Below, one piece after another: positions 33,968 through 42,566 of a stretch of 64,000 nucleotides of DNA. The DNA comes from an uncultured Corynebacterium sp. Lineage in GTDB: Bacteria > Actinomycetota > Actinomycetes > Mycobacteriales > Mycobacteriaceae. Below the pieces are notes generated by a model. That model saw nothing but the letters and a program-made list of their open reading frames with translations, was not told the origin of the DNA and did not search any database. The DNA is taken from the NCBI RefSeq assembly GCF_937999985.1, contig NZ_CALLDG010000052.1, forward strand, positions 15,969 through 79,968, read 5' to 3'. Both the position numbers and the translations under genes were made by a program. The stretch's first letter is position 1. Each line of letters starts with the position of its first letter.

Positions 33968-33972
33968 CTGAA

Positions 33973-35148
33973 TTAGTTAGGCACGTCGAAACGCAGCTGC
34001 TCGCGGTTCGCACCAGCGCGGAGGAAAGCCTCCACGGTGTGGCGCTTCATCTCCGGTCCACCCGTGATCAGCACCTCGGCATCGCGCCACGAACCGCGCT
34101 CGGCGGCCACATCCCCCACCAGGCCGCGCGCCGTGTAAGCCTCGAAGTTCTCCGGGGCGGGCGCATCCTCCTGCACCACCAGGTACAAATCCAGCCAATC
34201 GAAGGCATCCTCGAAGCCCACCAGACCCTGCCACTCGTAAAGCTCATCAGGGTTCTGCGCGCCGAAGAACAGCTGCACCATCGGCGGGCGCTCCTCTGAC
34301 TGGATGAGGTCCAGCAGGATAGCCCGCACCGGCGCCAGACCCGTGGACCCGGCCACCATCACCACCGGCTTCTCGCCGGAAATCTGCAGGTCGCCATATG
34401 GATTGGCTACCACCCACTGCTCGCCGGGCTGGGAGCCCTCCACGATCGCGCGAGAAAACGGCCCGACGGCGCGGACGTGAAACTCCACCAAACCGTCCTC
34501 GTTAAAAGGAATCGCCGGGGAAAGCGCCCGCCACAGCTGCGGAGTATGCGGCGTGCGGACCTCCACATGCTGGCCGGACCAATACGGCAACGGCGGATCC
34601 ATCTGCGTGCGGATCACGGCGATGGCGTCACAAGGATGAAGCACCTCGAGCACCTGTGCGGCCGAGGTCGCAGGCACGTCGGCTTCCTCGTCCTCGAGCG
34701 CACCGTAGGCAAGCAAGCTACATCCGAGGTTGATTGTGTCGCTGAGCTTTTTTGTGACGCCCATATACTCCCCAACAGCCTCCACCAACGCGGACTCTAG
34801 CGCCTCATAATGCTGAGAACCCACGCCGAACTTTCGGAAATCCTTGCCGGTAGCGACCAAGAACTCGGCTTGGTCGGTGGCGAACTCACCGCCGGGGGTG
34901 ATGCCGCGCAGGACGAAGCGGATGGTGCGGTCCAGGTAGGCCTCGTCCAGCTCCATCGTCTGAGCGAAATCCGGGGTGGGGTTGGCGTACTCGGCGCCCG
35001 CGACGTGCGGGAAGTGCACGGTCATGGGCTTGGGATCCATTGCGTGCAGCTTTGCGCGGGTGAGCTGGACCAGGTCGTGGCGGTGTTCTTCGACGAGTGC
35101 GAGCAGCTCTGCGAAGGTGTAGTCGTCGGACGAAGAGTGGCGTGCCAC
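33973..35148 (-). CDS. Flavohaemoprotein-like oxidoreductase (globin-like plus FAD/NAD reductase domains)
   Basis: 391 residues from the GTG at 35148, selected because AAGGAG lies 11 nt upstream; a TTG 14 codons earlier is possible. The N-terminal 150 residues look like a degenerate globin (FAELLALVEEHRHDLVQLTR; KDFRKFGVGSQHYEALESAL). In Hmp-type globins the equivalent of the Phe in KDFRKF is the proximal haem His, so haem binding is doubtful. The reductase part has WSGQHVEVRTP, RALSPAIPF (in place of the flavin RxYS motif), VMVAGSTGLAPVRAILLDLI and LITGGPEMKRHTVEAFLRAG. A nitric-oxide dioxygenase role cannot be assumed. It lies upstream of nothing obvious and is transcribed alone. Confidence 0.7.
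   Translation of the reverse strand: MARHSSSDDYTFAELLALVEEHRHDLVQLTRAKLHAMDPKPMTVHFPHVAGAEYANPTPDFAQTMELDEAYLDRTIRFVLRGITPGGEFATDQAEFLVATGKDFRKFGVGSQHYEALESALVEAVGEYMGVTKKLSDTINLGCSLLAYGALEDEEADVPATSAAQVLEVLHPCDAIAVIRTQMDPPLPYWSGQHVEVRTPHTPQLWRALSPAIPFNEDGLVEFHVRAVGPFSRAIVEGSQPGEQWVVANPYGDLQISGEKPVVMVAGSTGLAPVRAILLDLIQSEERPPMVQLFFGAQNPDELYEWQGLVGFEDAFDWLDLYLVVQEDAPAPENFEAYTARGLVGDVAAERGSWRDAEVLITGGPEMKRHTVEAFLRAGANREQLRFDVPN
34748..34764 (+). repeat. Dispersed T-tract/GACGCCC element, copy 9
   Basis: Core GACGCCCAT at 34756 after CTTTTTTGT. Antisense inside the flavohaemoprotein-like gene, encoding MGVTKKLS. Confidence 0.55.
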
Positions 35149-35253
35149 GGACTCGAAGTCTCCTTGTTCTACAGGGGCGGGCTGAGGCAACCGGGTGAGG
35201 GGCCGGTTGGTTGCTCCTCATTGTCGCACCCGAACCTGTGAATTGGAACTCCC

Positions 35254-36357
35254 CTATTGGAAAGCAGGATTGCCGAGCTGCTGTGGGGCAGTGTGGTACT
35301 CGATTGGGGTATCGGAGAAGTTGATTGGGTTGCGAACGCTGCGCATGCCTTCGACCTCGACGATGGGATCCAGGCCTAAGGATTCTGCGAACTCGAAGGC
35401 CTGCTTGATGTTGTTCACCGGGCCAGCGGGAACCCCGGCAGCGCGTAGCTTCTGGAACCACTCCTGGGCGCCGGCCTTAGCCAACGCACCTTCGATGATC
35501 TCCGCCAACTCGGCACGGTGAGCGACACGGTCGCTGTTGGTGGCGAACCGGGCGTCATCAATAAGCTCCTCGAGCCCCAGCACCCGACAGGTCCGGTGGT
35601 ACAGCGAGTCGTTGCCCGCGGCGATGGCGAGATCGCCCTCCTGGGTCTTAAAGACCTGGTAGGGGGCGATGGAAGGGTGAGTGTTGCCCATCGCCTTGCC
35701 GATGACGCCCGCACCGACGAACGCGCTGGCTTGGTTGGCCAGGGAGGACAGCAGGGTGTGCAGCAGGTTGATTTCGATGTGCTGGCCCTTGCCGGTGGAG
35801 GTGCGGGAATGCAGGGCGGCGAGGATGCCCATGCCCATGTGCAGGCCGGTGAGGACATCCACCAGCGCCACGCCGACCTTGACGGGGTGGCCCTCCTCGC
35901 CGTTGATGGACATGAGCCCACCGACGGCCTGCACCATCAGGTCGTAGCCGCCGATGTCCGCGCCCTTGCCGGAACCAAAACCGGAGAGGGAGGCGTAGAC
36001 CAGGCCCTCGTTGTGCTGGCGGAGCGTTTCATAGTCCAGCCCCATGCGCTCCATCGTGCCGGGGCGGAAGTTCTCCACCAGGATGTCGGCTTCCGCGGCG
36101 ATACGGCGGGCCTGCTCGCGGCCCTCGTCGGTGGAGAGGTCGATCTCCACGGACTTCTTGTTGCGGTTTACGCCGGCGAAGTAGGTGGACATGCCCTGCG
36201 TGTTAACGGGCGGCGCCCACGAGCGAGTGTCGTCGCCGACGCCCGGACGCTCGATCTTGATGACCTGCGCGCCCATGTCCGCCAGCATCATGGTCGCGTA
36301 GGGGCCGGCGAGGACGCGGGAGAAATCGGCCACGACGATGCCTTCGAGGGGGCCCAT
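35254..36357 (-). CDS. CaiB/BaiF (type III) CoA-transferase
   Basis: 367 residues. Type III CoA-transferases move CoA between carboxylic acids. Seen: PLEGIVVADFSRVLAGPYAT, MLADMGAQVIKIERPGVGDD, VNRNKKSVEIDL, the catalytic Asp in ALVDVLTGLHMGMG (about residue 167), and HTLLSSLANQASAFVG. GAAAGGA precedes the ATG. It is encoded 61 bp downstream of the acyl-CoA dehydrogenase and probably co-transcribed. Pairing with a glutaryl-CoA-dehydrogenase-like enzyme suggests activation of glutarate or a similar dicarboxylate, as for the human glutarate CoA-transferase family; the substrate is inferred from context. Confidence 0.85.
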   Translation of the reverse strand: MGPLEGIVVADFSRVLAGPYATMMLADMGAQVIKIERPGVGDDTRSWAPPVNTQGMSTYFAGVNRNKKSVEIDLSTDEGREQARRIAAEADILVENFRPGTMERMGLDYETLRQHNEGLVYASLSGFGSGKGADIGGYDLMVQAVGGLMSINGEEGHPVKVGVALVDVLTGLHMGMGILAALHSRTSTGKGQHIEINLLHTLLSSLANQASAFVGAGVIGKAMGNTHPSIAPYQVFKTQEGDLAIAAGNDSLYHRTCRVLGLEELIDDARFATNSDRVAHRAELAEIIEGALAKAGAQEWFQKLRAAGVPAGPVNNIKQAFEFAESLGLDPIVEVEGMRSVRNPINFSDTPIEYHTAPQQLGNPAFQ

Positions 36358-36418
36358 AGGTTCCTTTCTGGTTGGGGAAGGGTTGGGAGGGTTGGGGTGG
36401 GGTGGGGTGCGCGGAGGT

Positions 36419-37585
36419 TTAGCGGAATGCGCCCTTGCCGGTGAGGGCCTGGCCGATGATCAGCTGGTGCATCTCGGCAGTGCCCTCGTAGGTCAGCACG
36501 GACTCTAGGTTGTTGGCGTGGCGCAGTGGCGAGTACTCCAGGGTGATGCCGGAAGCGCCCAGCAGGGTGCGGCACTCGCGGGCGATCTCCAGAGCCACGC
36601 GGGTGGAGTTCAGCTTGCCGACGGAGACCTGGTGCGGGGCGAGCTCGCCCTTGTCCTTCAGGCGGCCGAGCTGTAGGGCCAGCAGGACGGACTTGTTGAG
36701 CTCGACGGACATGTTGGCCAGCTTCGCCTGGGTGAGCTGGTAGCTGGACAGGGACTTGCCGAATACCTCGCGGGTCTCGGTGTACTCGATGGCGGTTTCC
36801 AAGCTGTCGCGGGCTGCACCCAGGGCACCCCAGATAATGCCGTAGCGGGCTTCGTTCAGGCAGGTCAGCGGGCCGCGGAGGGTGTCGATCTTCGGCAGGC
36901 GCTGGGAGTCCGGCACGCGGCAGTTGTCCAGCACGATCTCGCCAGTGATGGAGGCGCGCAGCGAAAGCTTCTTGTGGATCTCCGGGGCAGTGAAGCCCTC
37001 CATGCCCTTTTCCAAGATGAAGCCGGCGAAGCCATCCTCGGTGCGAGCCCAGACGACGGCCACGTCGGCGACGGGGGAGTTGGTGATCCACATCTTGGTG
37101 CCGTTGAGGACCCACTCGTCGCCGTCGCGGGTTGCGCGCGTCTTCATAGACGCCGGGTCGGAGCCGGCATCGGGCTCCGTCAGGCCGAAGCAGCCCAGGT
37201 ACTCACCGGCGGCCATCTTCGGCAGGTACTTTTCCTTCTGCTCCTCGGAGCCCCAGTGGTGGATGGCGAACATGGCCAGGGAGCCCTGGACGGAGACGAA
37301 GGAGCGCAGGCCGGAATCCACGGCCTCGATCTCCATGCAAGCCAGGCCGTAGGCGACGGCGGAGGCGCCGGGGCACTCGTAGCCTTCCAGGTGCATGCCC
37401 AGCGCGCCGAGCTGTCCGAACTGCGGGCCGAGCTCCTTGGCGGGCAGGGTGCCGTTTTCGAACCACTCCTGCACGTTGGGTTTGAGGGATTTGTTGGCGA
37501 AGTCCGCCATGGCTTCTTGCAGCATGCGCTCTTCGTCGGAGAGCAGGCTGTTGAAGGAGGTGAGGTCGAGCGGGGAAGAAGTCAT
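36419..37585 (-). CDS. Acyl-CoA dehydrogenase, glutaryl-CoA-dehydrogenase-like
   Basis: 388 residues from the ATG at 37585, placed 9 nt after AAGGA; an ATG three codons upstream overlaps that site. FAD flavoprotein with GLTEPDAGSDPASMKTRATR, WVLNGTKMWITNSPVADVAV and the C-terminal catalytic Glu in TYEGTAEMHQLIIGQALTGK. The length, the TYEGT box and the ending GKGAFR match glutaryl-CoA dehydrogenases, which oxidise and decarboxylate glutaryl-CoA to crotonyl-CoA. First gene of the operon with the CoA-transferase. An operator-like sequence shared with the TRAP operon lies just upstream, and an IclR gene diverges from it. Confidence 0.82.
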   Translation of the reverse strand: MTSSPLDLTSFNSLLSDEERMLQEAMADFANKSLKPNVQEWFENGTLPAKELGPQFGQLGALGMHLEGYECPGASAVAYGLACMEIEAVDSGLRSFVSVQGSLAMFAIHHWGSEEQKEKYLPKMAAGEYLGCFGLTEPDAGSDPASMKTRATRDGDEWVLNGTKMWITNSPVADVAVVWARTEDGFAGFILEKGMEGFTAPEIHKKLSLRASITGEIVLDNCRVPDSQRLPKIDTLRGPLTCLNEARYGIIWGALGAARDSLETAIEYTETREVFGKSLSSYQLTQAKLANMSVELNKSVLLALQLGRLKDKGELAPHQVSVGKLNSTRVALEIARECRTLLGASGITLEYSPLRHANNLESVLTYEGTAEMHQLIIGQALTGKGAFR

Positions 37586-37599
37586 GCCAGTCATTTCCT

Positions 37600-37622
37600 T
37601 ACGTATATAGGTATCTGTATAC
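37600..37622. promoter_or_regulatory. Candidate IclR operator upstream of the acyl-CoA dehydrogenase
   Basis: The plus strand reads TACGTATATAGGTATCTGTA. It shares ATATAGGTA and TCTGT, one base apart in spacing, with the site at 42413 before the TRAP operon, both within about 55 nt of the first start codon. Regulator assignment rests on proximity. Confidence 0.55.
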
Positions 37623-37736
37623 TGATTTGCGTACCAATGAGTGTAGGGGAAGTTGTTTCGTTCCGAAAGGCTTTTGTGAAAATTTCCTCTAACATCGTCG
37701 TAGTCAGCCGCCACCCCAAGCCGAAAGGAACCCCCA

Positions 37737-38510
37737 ATGCCCGACGCGCCCCACCCAGAGTCCGCGCCGCGGTTCCCCTTTCCCGTCGACCAGCAGCCCG
37801 GTAGATCCCACCACCGCACCGTCGACCGGATCGCGGACATCCTGGAGTTCGTGGCCCGCAACCCGCAGCCGCGCGGACTCACGGATATTTCCAAGGCCAT
37901 CGGCGCGCCAGTAAGTTCCACCCAATCCCTGGTGAATGGCCTGGTCGCAGCCGGATACCTGGAAGAACGGGATAAAGCCTTCCGCCTGGGTCTCGCCCCG
38001 TACCTGCTGAGTACTCTCGCCGGTAGCCGCCCCGTGGATCAGGTCACCCACGAGATGCTGGAAGACGTGGTGGAAGAGACAGGCTATATCGCCGTGTTGG
38101 CGTCATTGGTAGGTGACAATGTCTACTACCTCGACTACGCGCTGTCGGACCCCGAGTTCGAGTACCTGGCGCAAAACCGGCTGCAGCGCCCGCCACTCGA
38201 GACATCGGCGGGATGGGCGATCCTCTCCGGGCTGGGGCACGAGCAGGTGTGGGGGATTCTGGCTGCTTCCGAGAGTTCGCAGGAGACCATCAATAAGTTC
38301 CAGCGCTGGTACCCAGACATGCGCGCGACCGGCGAATGCGTGGCCCCCGGCGTGGCTTTGAACGGCGCGGATGGTGTGGCCGTGCGCGTCGAGAGCCAGG
38401 GAGTGGCGGTGGCCTCGGTGTCCGTCATTGCCTCGACCGAGCAGATCGCGCGCGACGCGGATCGGATTATTGAGGTTTTAAGACGCCACAGCGCCCGCTG
38501 GAACCGTTAG
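37737..38510 (+). CDS. IclR-family transcriptional regulator
   Basis: 257 residues. The N-terminal winged helix (HHRTVDRIADILEFVARNPQ, GLTDISKAIGAPVSSTQSLV, GYLEERDKAFRLG) is followed by the IclR effector domain (DNVYYLDYALSDPEFEYLAQ, LETSAGWAILSGL, ATGECVAPGVALNGADGVAV). AAAGGAA precedes the ATG. It is divergent from the acyl-CoA dehydrogenase/CoA-transferase operon and is the obvious candidate to control it, and probably the TRAP transporter, through the shared operator. The effector would be a carboxylic acid or acyl-CoA. Confidence 0.88.
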   Translation: MPDAPHPESAPRFPFPVDQQPGRSHHRTVDRIADILEFVARNPQPRGLTDISKAIGAPVSSTQSLVNGLVAAGYLEERDKAFRLGLAPYLLSTLAGSRPVDQVTHEMLEDVVEETGYIAVLASLVGDNVYYLDYALSDPEFEYLAQNRLQRPPLETSAGWAILSGLGHEQVWGILAASESSQETINKFQRWYPDMRATGECVAPGVALNGADGVAVRVESQGVAVASVSVIASTEQIARDADRIIEVLRRHSARWNR

Positions 38511-38514
38511 CAGC

Positions 38515-39165
38515 TCAAGCTGAGTTCGTCGTTGAAGAAGTGGCGGTGATTCGCCAGTCCTCTCCCTGGGGGAGGGCGTGCAAGATGGTTTCAAAGGCGC
38601 TGGAGATTAGTGCGGGGCGAAAGCTTTCCGCATAGTATGCCTCCTTGGAAACCTCTTTTCCACCGGAGAATGCGGTGATCTTCCCTCGTTGCTTCATGTG
38701 ATGACGAGAGATGGTCTGTTCGAGCGATTTGACGGAGCTGGCCCAAGGTTCGTCCTGTTCATATGCGTTGACGCTTCGCTCGCAAGCGGAGGAAGTCTCG
38801 ATGCTGGGAATTGGGGGCACGCCGAAGTCGGAAATCGCGCTCATACTGATGGAGTGGAGAGCTGAGAGCGCGGAACTTGGCAATGCGGAGTCCCACACGG
38901 CAAATAACGGGCGAAGAGGGAAGCGATCCTCTTTCGATCGCACGGTTAAGTGTGCGCGAATAGTCTGCAGATCTTCAATAGTGTCGTGGGTAGCATCATT
39001 AATTTCCCAAAGGCTAAGAGGGATTACCTTTCCGTCGGAATCGCCGGTGTAGGAAAAACCCAGGGATAATTCGGCCCAGCGAAACCGGTCGAAAAAGAGG
39101 TCGGGATCCACCTTCTCTTCGGTGAAGGTGGATGCTTGCAGGACAACGTAGCGATCCTTGTACAT
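38515..39165 (-). CDS. Orphan protein of unknown function with lower G+C
   Basis: 216 residues, soluble, no signal peptide: YKDRYVVLQASTFTEEKVDP at the start, then LFFDRFRWAELSLGFSYTGD and EQTISRHHMKQRGKITAFSG. No family recognised. The base composition is visibly lower in G+C (close to half) than flanking genes and codon use is less biased, which suggests acquisition from elsewhere. It ends 4 bp from the iclR stop codon, tail to tail, and lies between the CoA genes and the TRAP operon without an obvious link to either. The ribosome-binding site is weak, so the start at 39165 is provisional. Confidence 0.5.
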   Translation of the reverse strand: MYKDRYVVLQASTFTEEKVDPDLFFDRFRWAELSLGFSYTGDSDGKVIPLSLWEINDATHDTIEDLQTIRAHLTVRSKEDRFPLRPLFAVWDSALPSSALSALHSISMSAISDFGVPPIPSIETSSACERSVNAYEQDEPWASSVKSLEQTISRHHMKQRGKITAFSGGKEVSKEAYYAESFRPALISSAFETILHALPQGEDWRITATSSTTNSA

Positions 39166-39269
39166 GGACTAAACGCTAATGGATGCTCTGCAGCTTAAAC
39201 AGGTTTTGAGCACTATGCGTTCTCTAGTGTTTTAGAAAGGAACCCCATACCCGACGGGCACGCGCCAGC

Positions 39270-40556
39270 CTAAGCGGCCAACTCCGGCACCCACAGCACC
39301 AGCTCGGGCCACAGCAGGAAGGCCAGGGCGATAACCAGCATGATCACGACATAGGGGAATGCTCCCTTGAACACGATCATCGGGTTGATGCGCACGGCCT
39401 TGGAGACGACGAACACGTTCAGGCCCATGGGCGGGGTGACCATGCCGGTCTCCGCCAGCAGGACGATGAAGATGCCGAACCAGACGGGGTCGTAACCCAG
39501 CGCTTCGACGATGGGCAGGGTCACCGGCACGGTCAGGGCGATGATGGCGATCTGATCCATGAAGAAACCCAGGATCAGGTACACCGCGCCGATCAGAGCC
39601 ATGATTACCAGCGGGTGCAGGGAGGACTCGCCGATGGCGCTGACCAGCTTCGGGGTGACGCGCGTTTCGGTGAGGAAGTGCCCCAGTACGTGCGCGGACA
39701 TGATGATGGCGAAGATCATGCCGGTGGTCTTCACCGTCTCCAGAACAGTTTCGCCGAACTTCTTGGTATCCCAGCGACCCTTCGCGATCACCAGAATCAG
39801 CGCGGCCAGCACGCCCAGGGCGGCGGCCTCCGTAGGCGTGGCGATACCGGTGAAGATGGAGCCGACCACGGCCAGGAAGATCAGCAGCAGTGGGGAAGAC
39901 TTCAGCAGCTGCAGGCCCTTCTCTGAAAGGGGAACCGGCTCGCCCTGCGGGGCACGGGAGCGGTCCTTCAGGAAGCTGATGTACATCACCAGCACCAGAC
40001 CCATAGCGACAACCAGGCCGGGGAAGAAGCCCGCGACCAGCACGTCGCCCACGGGAGCCTCCGCGGTGATCGCGTAGAAGACCAAGATGATCGACGGTGG
40101 GATCATCGCCGCCAGCGTGCCGACCACTGCCACCAGGCCGGTGGCGGTGCCCTTGTGGTAGCCCTCCTCGATCATGCGGGTAGAGGAGGTCTGCGCCAAC
40201 GTGGCCGCGGCAGCGGTGGACGATCCCGAGACGGCCGCGAACGCGGTGCCTGCGCCGATGGAAGCGATGGCGGTACCTCCGGGGATGCGGCCGACGAGCG
40301 CCTTGGCGGCGTCAAAAACAGAATCCAAAAGACCAGACATCAGCATCAGCTGCGCCATCAGGATGAACAGCGGCACGGCGGACAAAGAGTTGGAACGCAC
40401 GGCGGCGAACGGCGAGGTCTCCATGGTGGCGATGGCCAGCTCGACCCCGCCGAGGGCGATCAGGCCGACCGTGGCCGTGCCGAAGATGGCGAAGCTGACG
40501 GGGACGCGCAGGATAATCAGCGCGACCAGCAGCACAACGACAGTAAGCGCAAGCAT
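39270..40556 (-). CDS. dctM: TRAP transporter large permease (DctM)
   Basis: 428 residues, about 12 transmembrane helices: ALTVVVLLVALIILRVPVSF, GTAIASIGAGTAFAAVSGSS, ATPTEAAALGVLAALILVIA and FGIFIVLLAETGMVTPPMGL are typical of the family. It carries Na+-coupled import of the acid delivered by DctP. Third gene of dctPQM; the ribosome-binding site (GAGGAAGAG) is inside the end of dctQ, 3 nt upstream. Confidence 0.93.
   Translation of the reverse strand: MLALTVVVLLVALIILRVPVSFAIFGTATVGLIALGGVELAIATMETSPFAAVRSNSLSAVPLFILMAQLMLMSGLLDSVFDAAKALVGRIPGGTAIASIGAGTAFAAVSGSSTAAAATLAQTSSTRMIEEGYHKGTATGLVAVVGTLAAMIPPSIILVFYAITAEAPVGDVLVAGFFPGLVVAMGLVLVMYISFLKDRSRAPQGEPVPLSEKGLQLLKSSPLLLIFLAVVGSIFTGIATPTEAAALGVLAALILVIAKGRWDTKKFGETVLETVKTTGMIFAIIMSAHVLGHFLTETRVTPKLVSAIGESSLHPLVIMALIGAVYLILGFFMDQIAIIALTVPVTLPIVEALGYDPVWFGIFIVLLAETGMVTPPMGLNVFVVSKAVRINPMIVFKGAFPYVVIMLVIALAFLLWPELVLWVPELAA
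40305..40330 (-). repeat. Dispersed T-tract/GACGCC element, copy 10
   Basis: Reverse-strand core GACGCCGCC after CTTTTGGATTCTGTTTTT. Sense orientation inside dctM; core differs at the last bases. Confidence 0.4.
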
Positions 40557-40559
40557 GGT

Positions 40560-41177
40560 TTAAACCTCTTCCTCGCCGGGGTCGTAGTCGGTATAGGGGC
40601 GATCCCACGGGGTGATCAGTTCCCGCACAAAATCCAGCGCGGCGACGAAGGCGCACAGGGCGGCGGCGATGGGCACGATCACGCGGTAGGTCCAGTCGGG
40701 AGTGGCTAGGTCAGCCATGCCGGGCAGGGTGGCGTGGCCCAGCGAGAACGCCATGTACGTCTGGTTCCATCCGCCGATGAAGACGAAGATCATGGTGATC
40801 ACCACGGCTAGGTGGATTAACAACAGGATGGTCTTCTGCACTTTGGGCGCGAACTTGCTGAACAACGACTCCACTGCGATGTGCGTGCCCGTGCGGTACG
40901 TGGTGACCAGCCCGAAGAACGCGGTGATCGGCAATAGGTAGCGCTCGGTGACGGAGATGTTCCAGCCCAGGGGAGCGCCGAAGAACTCGCGCGCTACGAT
41001 CTCCGCCAATGTGACCAGCGCCAGCCCGAGGATGGCCGCGCCGGCGATCCAGGCGCACACCGCGGAGACGGTGTTCTGGATCTTGTCGAAGCCGGGGTGG
41101 TCCTCGGTGTGGTAGCCGTATGTGCTGCGTTCGGCGGTGCCGTGGTGGCCCGGGTGGACGAAGTTGCTGCTGGTCAT
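40560..41177 (-). CDS. dctQ: TRAP transporter small permease (DctQ)
   Basis: 205 residues from the ATG at 41177 (AAGGAG 9 nt upstream). Four transmembrane helices, with AGAAILGLALVTLAEIVARE, FFGAPLGWNISVTERYLLPI and GTHIAVESLFSKFAPKVQKT, the DctQ family features. The N-terminus is a His-rich cytoplasmic stretch (FVHPGHHGTAERSTYGYHTE). The start overlaps the dctP stop (ATGA). Confidence 0.9.
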   Translation of the reverse strand: MTSSNFVHPGHHGTAERSTYGYHTEDHPGFDKIQNTVSAVCAWIAGAAILGLALVTLAEIVAREFFGAPLGWNISVTERYLLPITAFFGLVTTYRTGTHIAVESLFSKFAPKVQKTILLLIHLAVVITMIFVFIGGWNQTYMAFSLGHATLPGMADLATPDWTYRVIVPIAAALCAFVAALDFVRELITPWDRPYTDYDPGEEEV

Positions 41178-42379
41178 GACTGCTGCTCCTTTGCTTCGGC
41201 TCGGGTCTTCGGGTCGGTGACGCCCGCACCCGCGCGATCCGCATGGCGCTTCAGTGCGTCCTCGAAGTCGTCCACGACCCGCTGGGCGGGGTGCCCCTTG
41301 GATTCGGCGACTTCGATCCACTTGTTTAGTACGGGCTGGGAGATGTTCTCCCACTCTTTGGCCGTTTCGCCGTCGGTGACGTCGTAGAAGCGCACGCCGG
41401 CATCCTTCATCTTTTGCACTGAGTCTTCGCGAGCTGCGTTGAGCTCTTCGCAGACGGACTGCTGGGACTTGTCCGCCGCATCGGTCAGCGCCTTCTTCTG
41501 CTGGTCGTTCAGCCGGTCCCAGGTATCCAAGTTGATCCCGTAGAAAAAGGTGAAGTTGCCCTGCTGGGCGCCGTAGGTGCTTGCGTGGACCACGTCCTCC
41601 AGCCCGTAGGGGGTGATGGAGATCGGGCTGGCGAGCGTGCCTTCGACGGTGCCGCGAGACATTGCCTCGTACATATCGCCGATGGGCATGCTCACGCCGG
41701 CGGCGCCGATCTCGTCGATCACGCGGTCCAGGGCTCCGCCGGTGGAGCGGAGCACTGCGCCTTGGAAGCTGTTCGGATGCGAGGGGTCCTGGCCGGCCGT
41801 CATGGCCTCGTAGCCGGGGATGGAGCCGGTCCAGAGCGGCATGAATTTCATGGGCTTGAGCTCTTCTTCATAGAGGACGCCCCCTGGCTTCACCAGGTCG
41901 CGCAGTGCATAGGCGGTCACGCATGCATCGGAGCTGAACCCCGGGAGGTCGCCCACGCTGCTGAGTGGGAAGCTGGAGCTGACGTAGGAGGGGGAGATGA
42001 CCGCCATGTCGACTACGCCGCTGCGCACGACGGAGGGGATGTCGGCCTGCTTGCCCATCTGCCCGGAGGCGTAGTACTCGACGTCAACGGAGGAGTCTTT
42101 TTCCAGCTGGTCGAGGAAGGGCTGAGTGCCGCCAGTACCGACGGGGTGGGTGAGCGAGTAACTGTCAGCCATTTTTAGCTCCGCGGTGCTGCCGGGGGCG
42201 TAAGGTTCAGCGGAGGAGTTGGAGCAGGCGGTGAGCGCGCCGGGCAGGGCGGCCGTCACGGCGACTGCCGTGATGGCAGAGGCGACCCGGCAGGTGGGGC
42301 GGGTGCGGCGGCTTCGCGGCGTGCTGTGGTGTGGCGTGCTGTGGTGCGGGGGCGCTTTCTTTTTGTGGAGTCGGAGCAT
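41174..42379 (-). CDS. dctP: TRAP transporter substrate-binding lipoprotein (DctP)
   Basis: 401 residues. The basic N-terminus (LHKKKAPPHHSTPHHSTPRS, with an internal HHSTP duplication) precedes a signal peptide ending ALPGALTAC, a lipobox, so the protein is a membrane-tethered solute receptor. The DctP fold shows MADSYSLTHPVGTGGTQPFL, GAVLRSTGGALDRVIDEIGA (the conserved Arg that binds the carboxylate) and FFYGINLDTWDRLNDQQKKA. GAAGGGA precedes the ATG. Substrates of this family are organic acids; context points to a dicarboxylate such as glutarate. Confidence 0.9.
   Translation of the reverse strand: MLRLHKKKAPPHHSTPHHSTPRSRRTRPTCRVASAITAVAVTAALPGALTACSNSSAEPYAPGSTAELKMADSYSLTHPVGTGGTQPFLDQLEKDSSVDVEYYASGQMGKQADIPSVVRSGVVDMAVISPSYVSSSFPLSSVGDLPGFSSDACVTAYALRDLVKPGGVLYEEELKPMKFMPLWTGSIPGYEAMTAGQDPSHPNSFQGAVLRSTGGALDRVIDEIGAAGVSMPIGDMYEAMSRGTVEGTLASPISITPYGLEDVVHASTYGAQQGNFTFFYGINLDTWDRLNDQQKKALTDAADKSQQSVCEELNAAREDSVQKMKDAGVRFYDVTDGETAKEWENISQPVLNKWIEVAESKGHPAQRVVDDFEDALKRHADRAGAGVTDPKTRAEAKEQQS
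41861..41884 (+). repeat. Dispersed T-tract/GACGCCC element, copy 11
   Basis: Core GACGCCCCC at 41876 after CTCTTCTTCATAGAG. Antisense inside dctP (GGVLYEEE). Confidence 0.4.
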
Positions 42380-42412
42380 GGTCCCTTCACCCTCTCGTTA
42401 CGGATACTTGTT

Positions 42413-42431
42413 ACAGATATAGGTAATCTGT
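42413..42431. promoter_or_regulatory. Palindromic operator upstream of the TRAP operon
   Basis: ACAGAT-N7-ATCTGT is a perfect 6-bp-arm palindrome 34-52 nt before the dctP start. Its centre ATATAGGTA recurs before the acyl-CoA dehydrogenase gene at 37600. Confidence 0.6.
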
Positions 42432-42545
42432 TCCCGATTTGGATAAGTTTCATCTAACCTCCAAAGTGTGCGAAAGGCGATCGTTTTCGTCGAGAAAAGT
42501 AGATCGGGGGTGAACTTGTGGGGTAAATCACACTCATATACGTAA

Positions 42546-42566
42546 ATTGAGCGGAATAGACTCAAG
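42546..42566 (+). promoter_or_regulatory. Upstream HAIR-like site of clpB
   Basis: ATTGAGC-N7-ACTCAAG, with a perfect right half and two mismatches on the left. Confidence 0.6.

Noticed and set aside
7624..41228. Further GACGCCC words (for example at 1761, 7648, 24921, 31229, 35704, 41219) as copies of the dispersed element
   Set aside because: They lack the adjacent T-rich tract and are compatible with chance occurrence of a GC-rich 7-mer in this genome.
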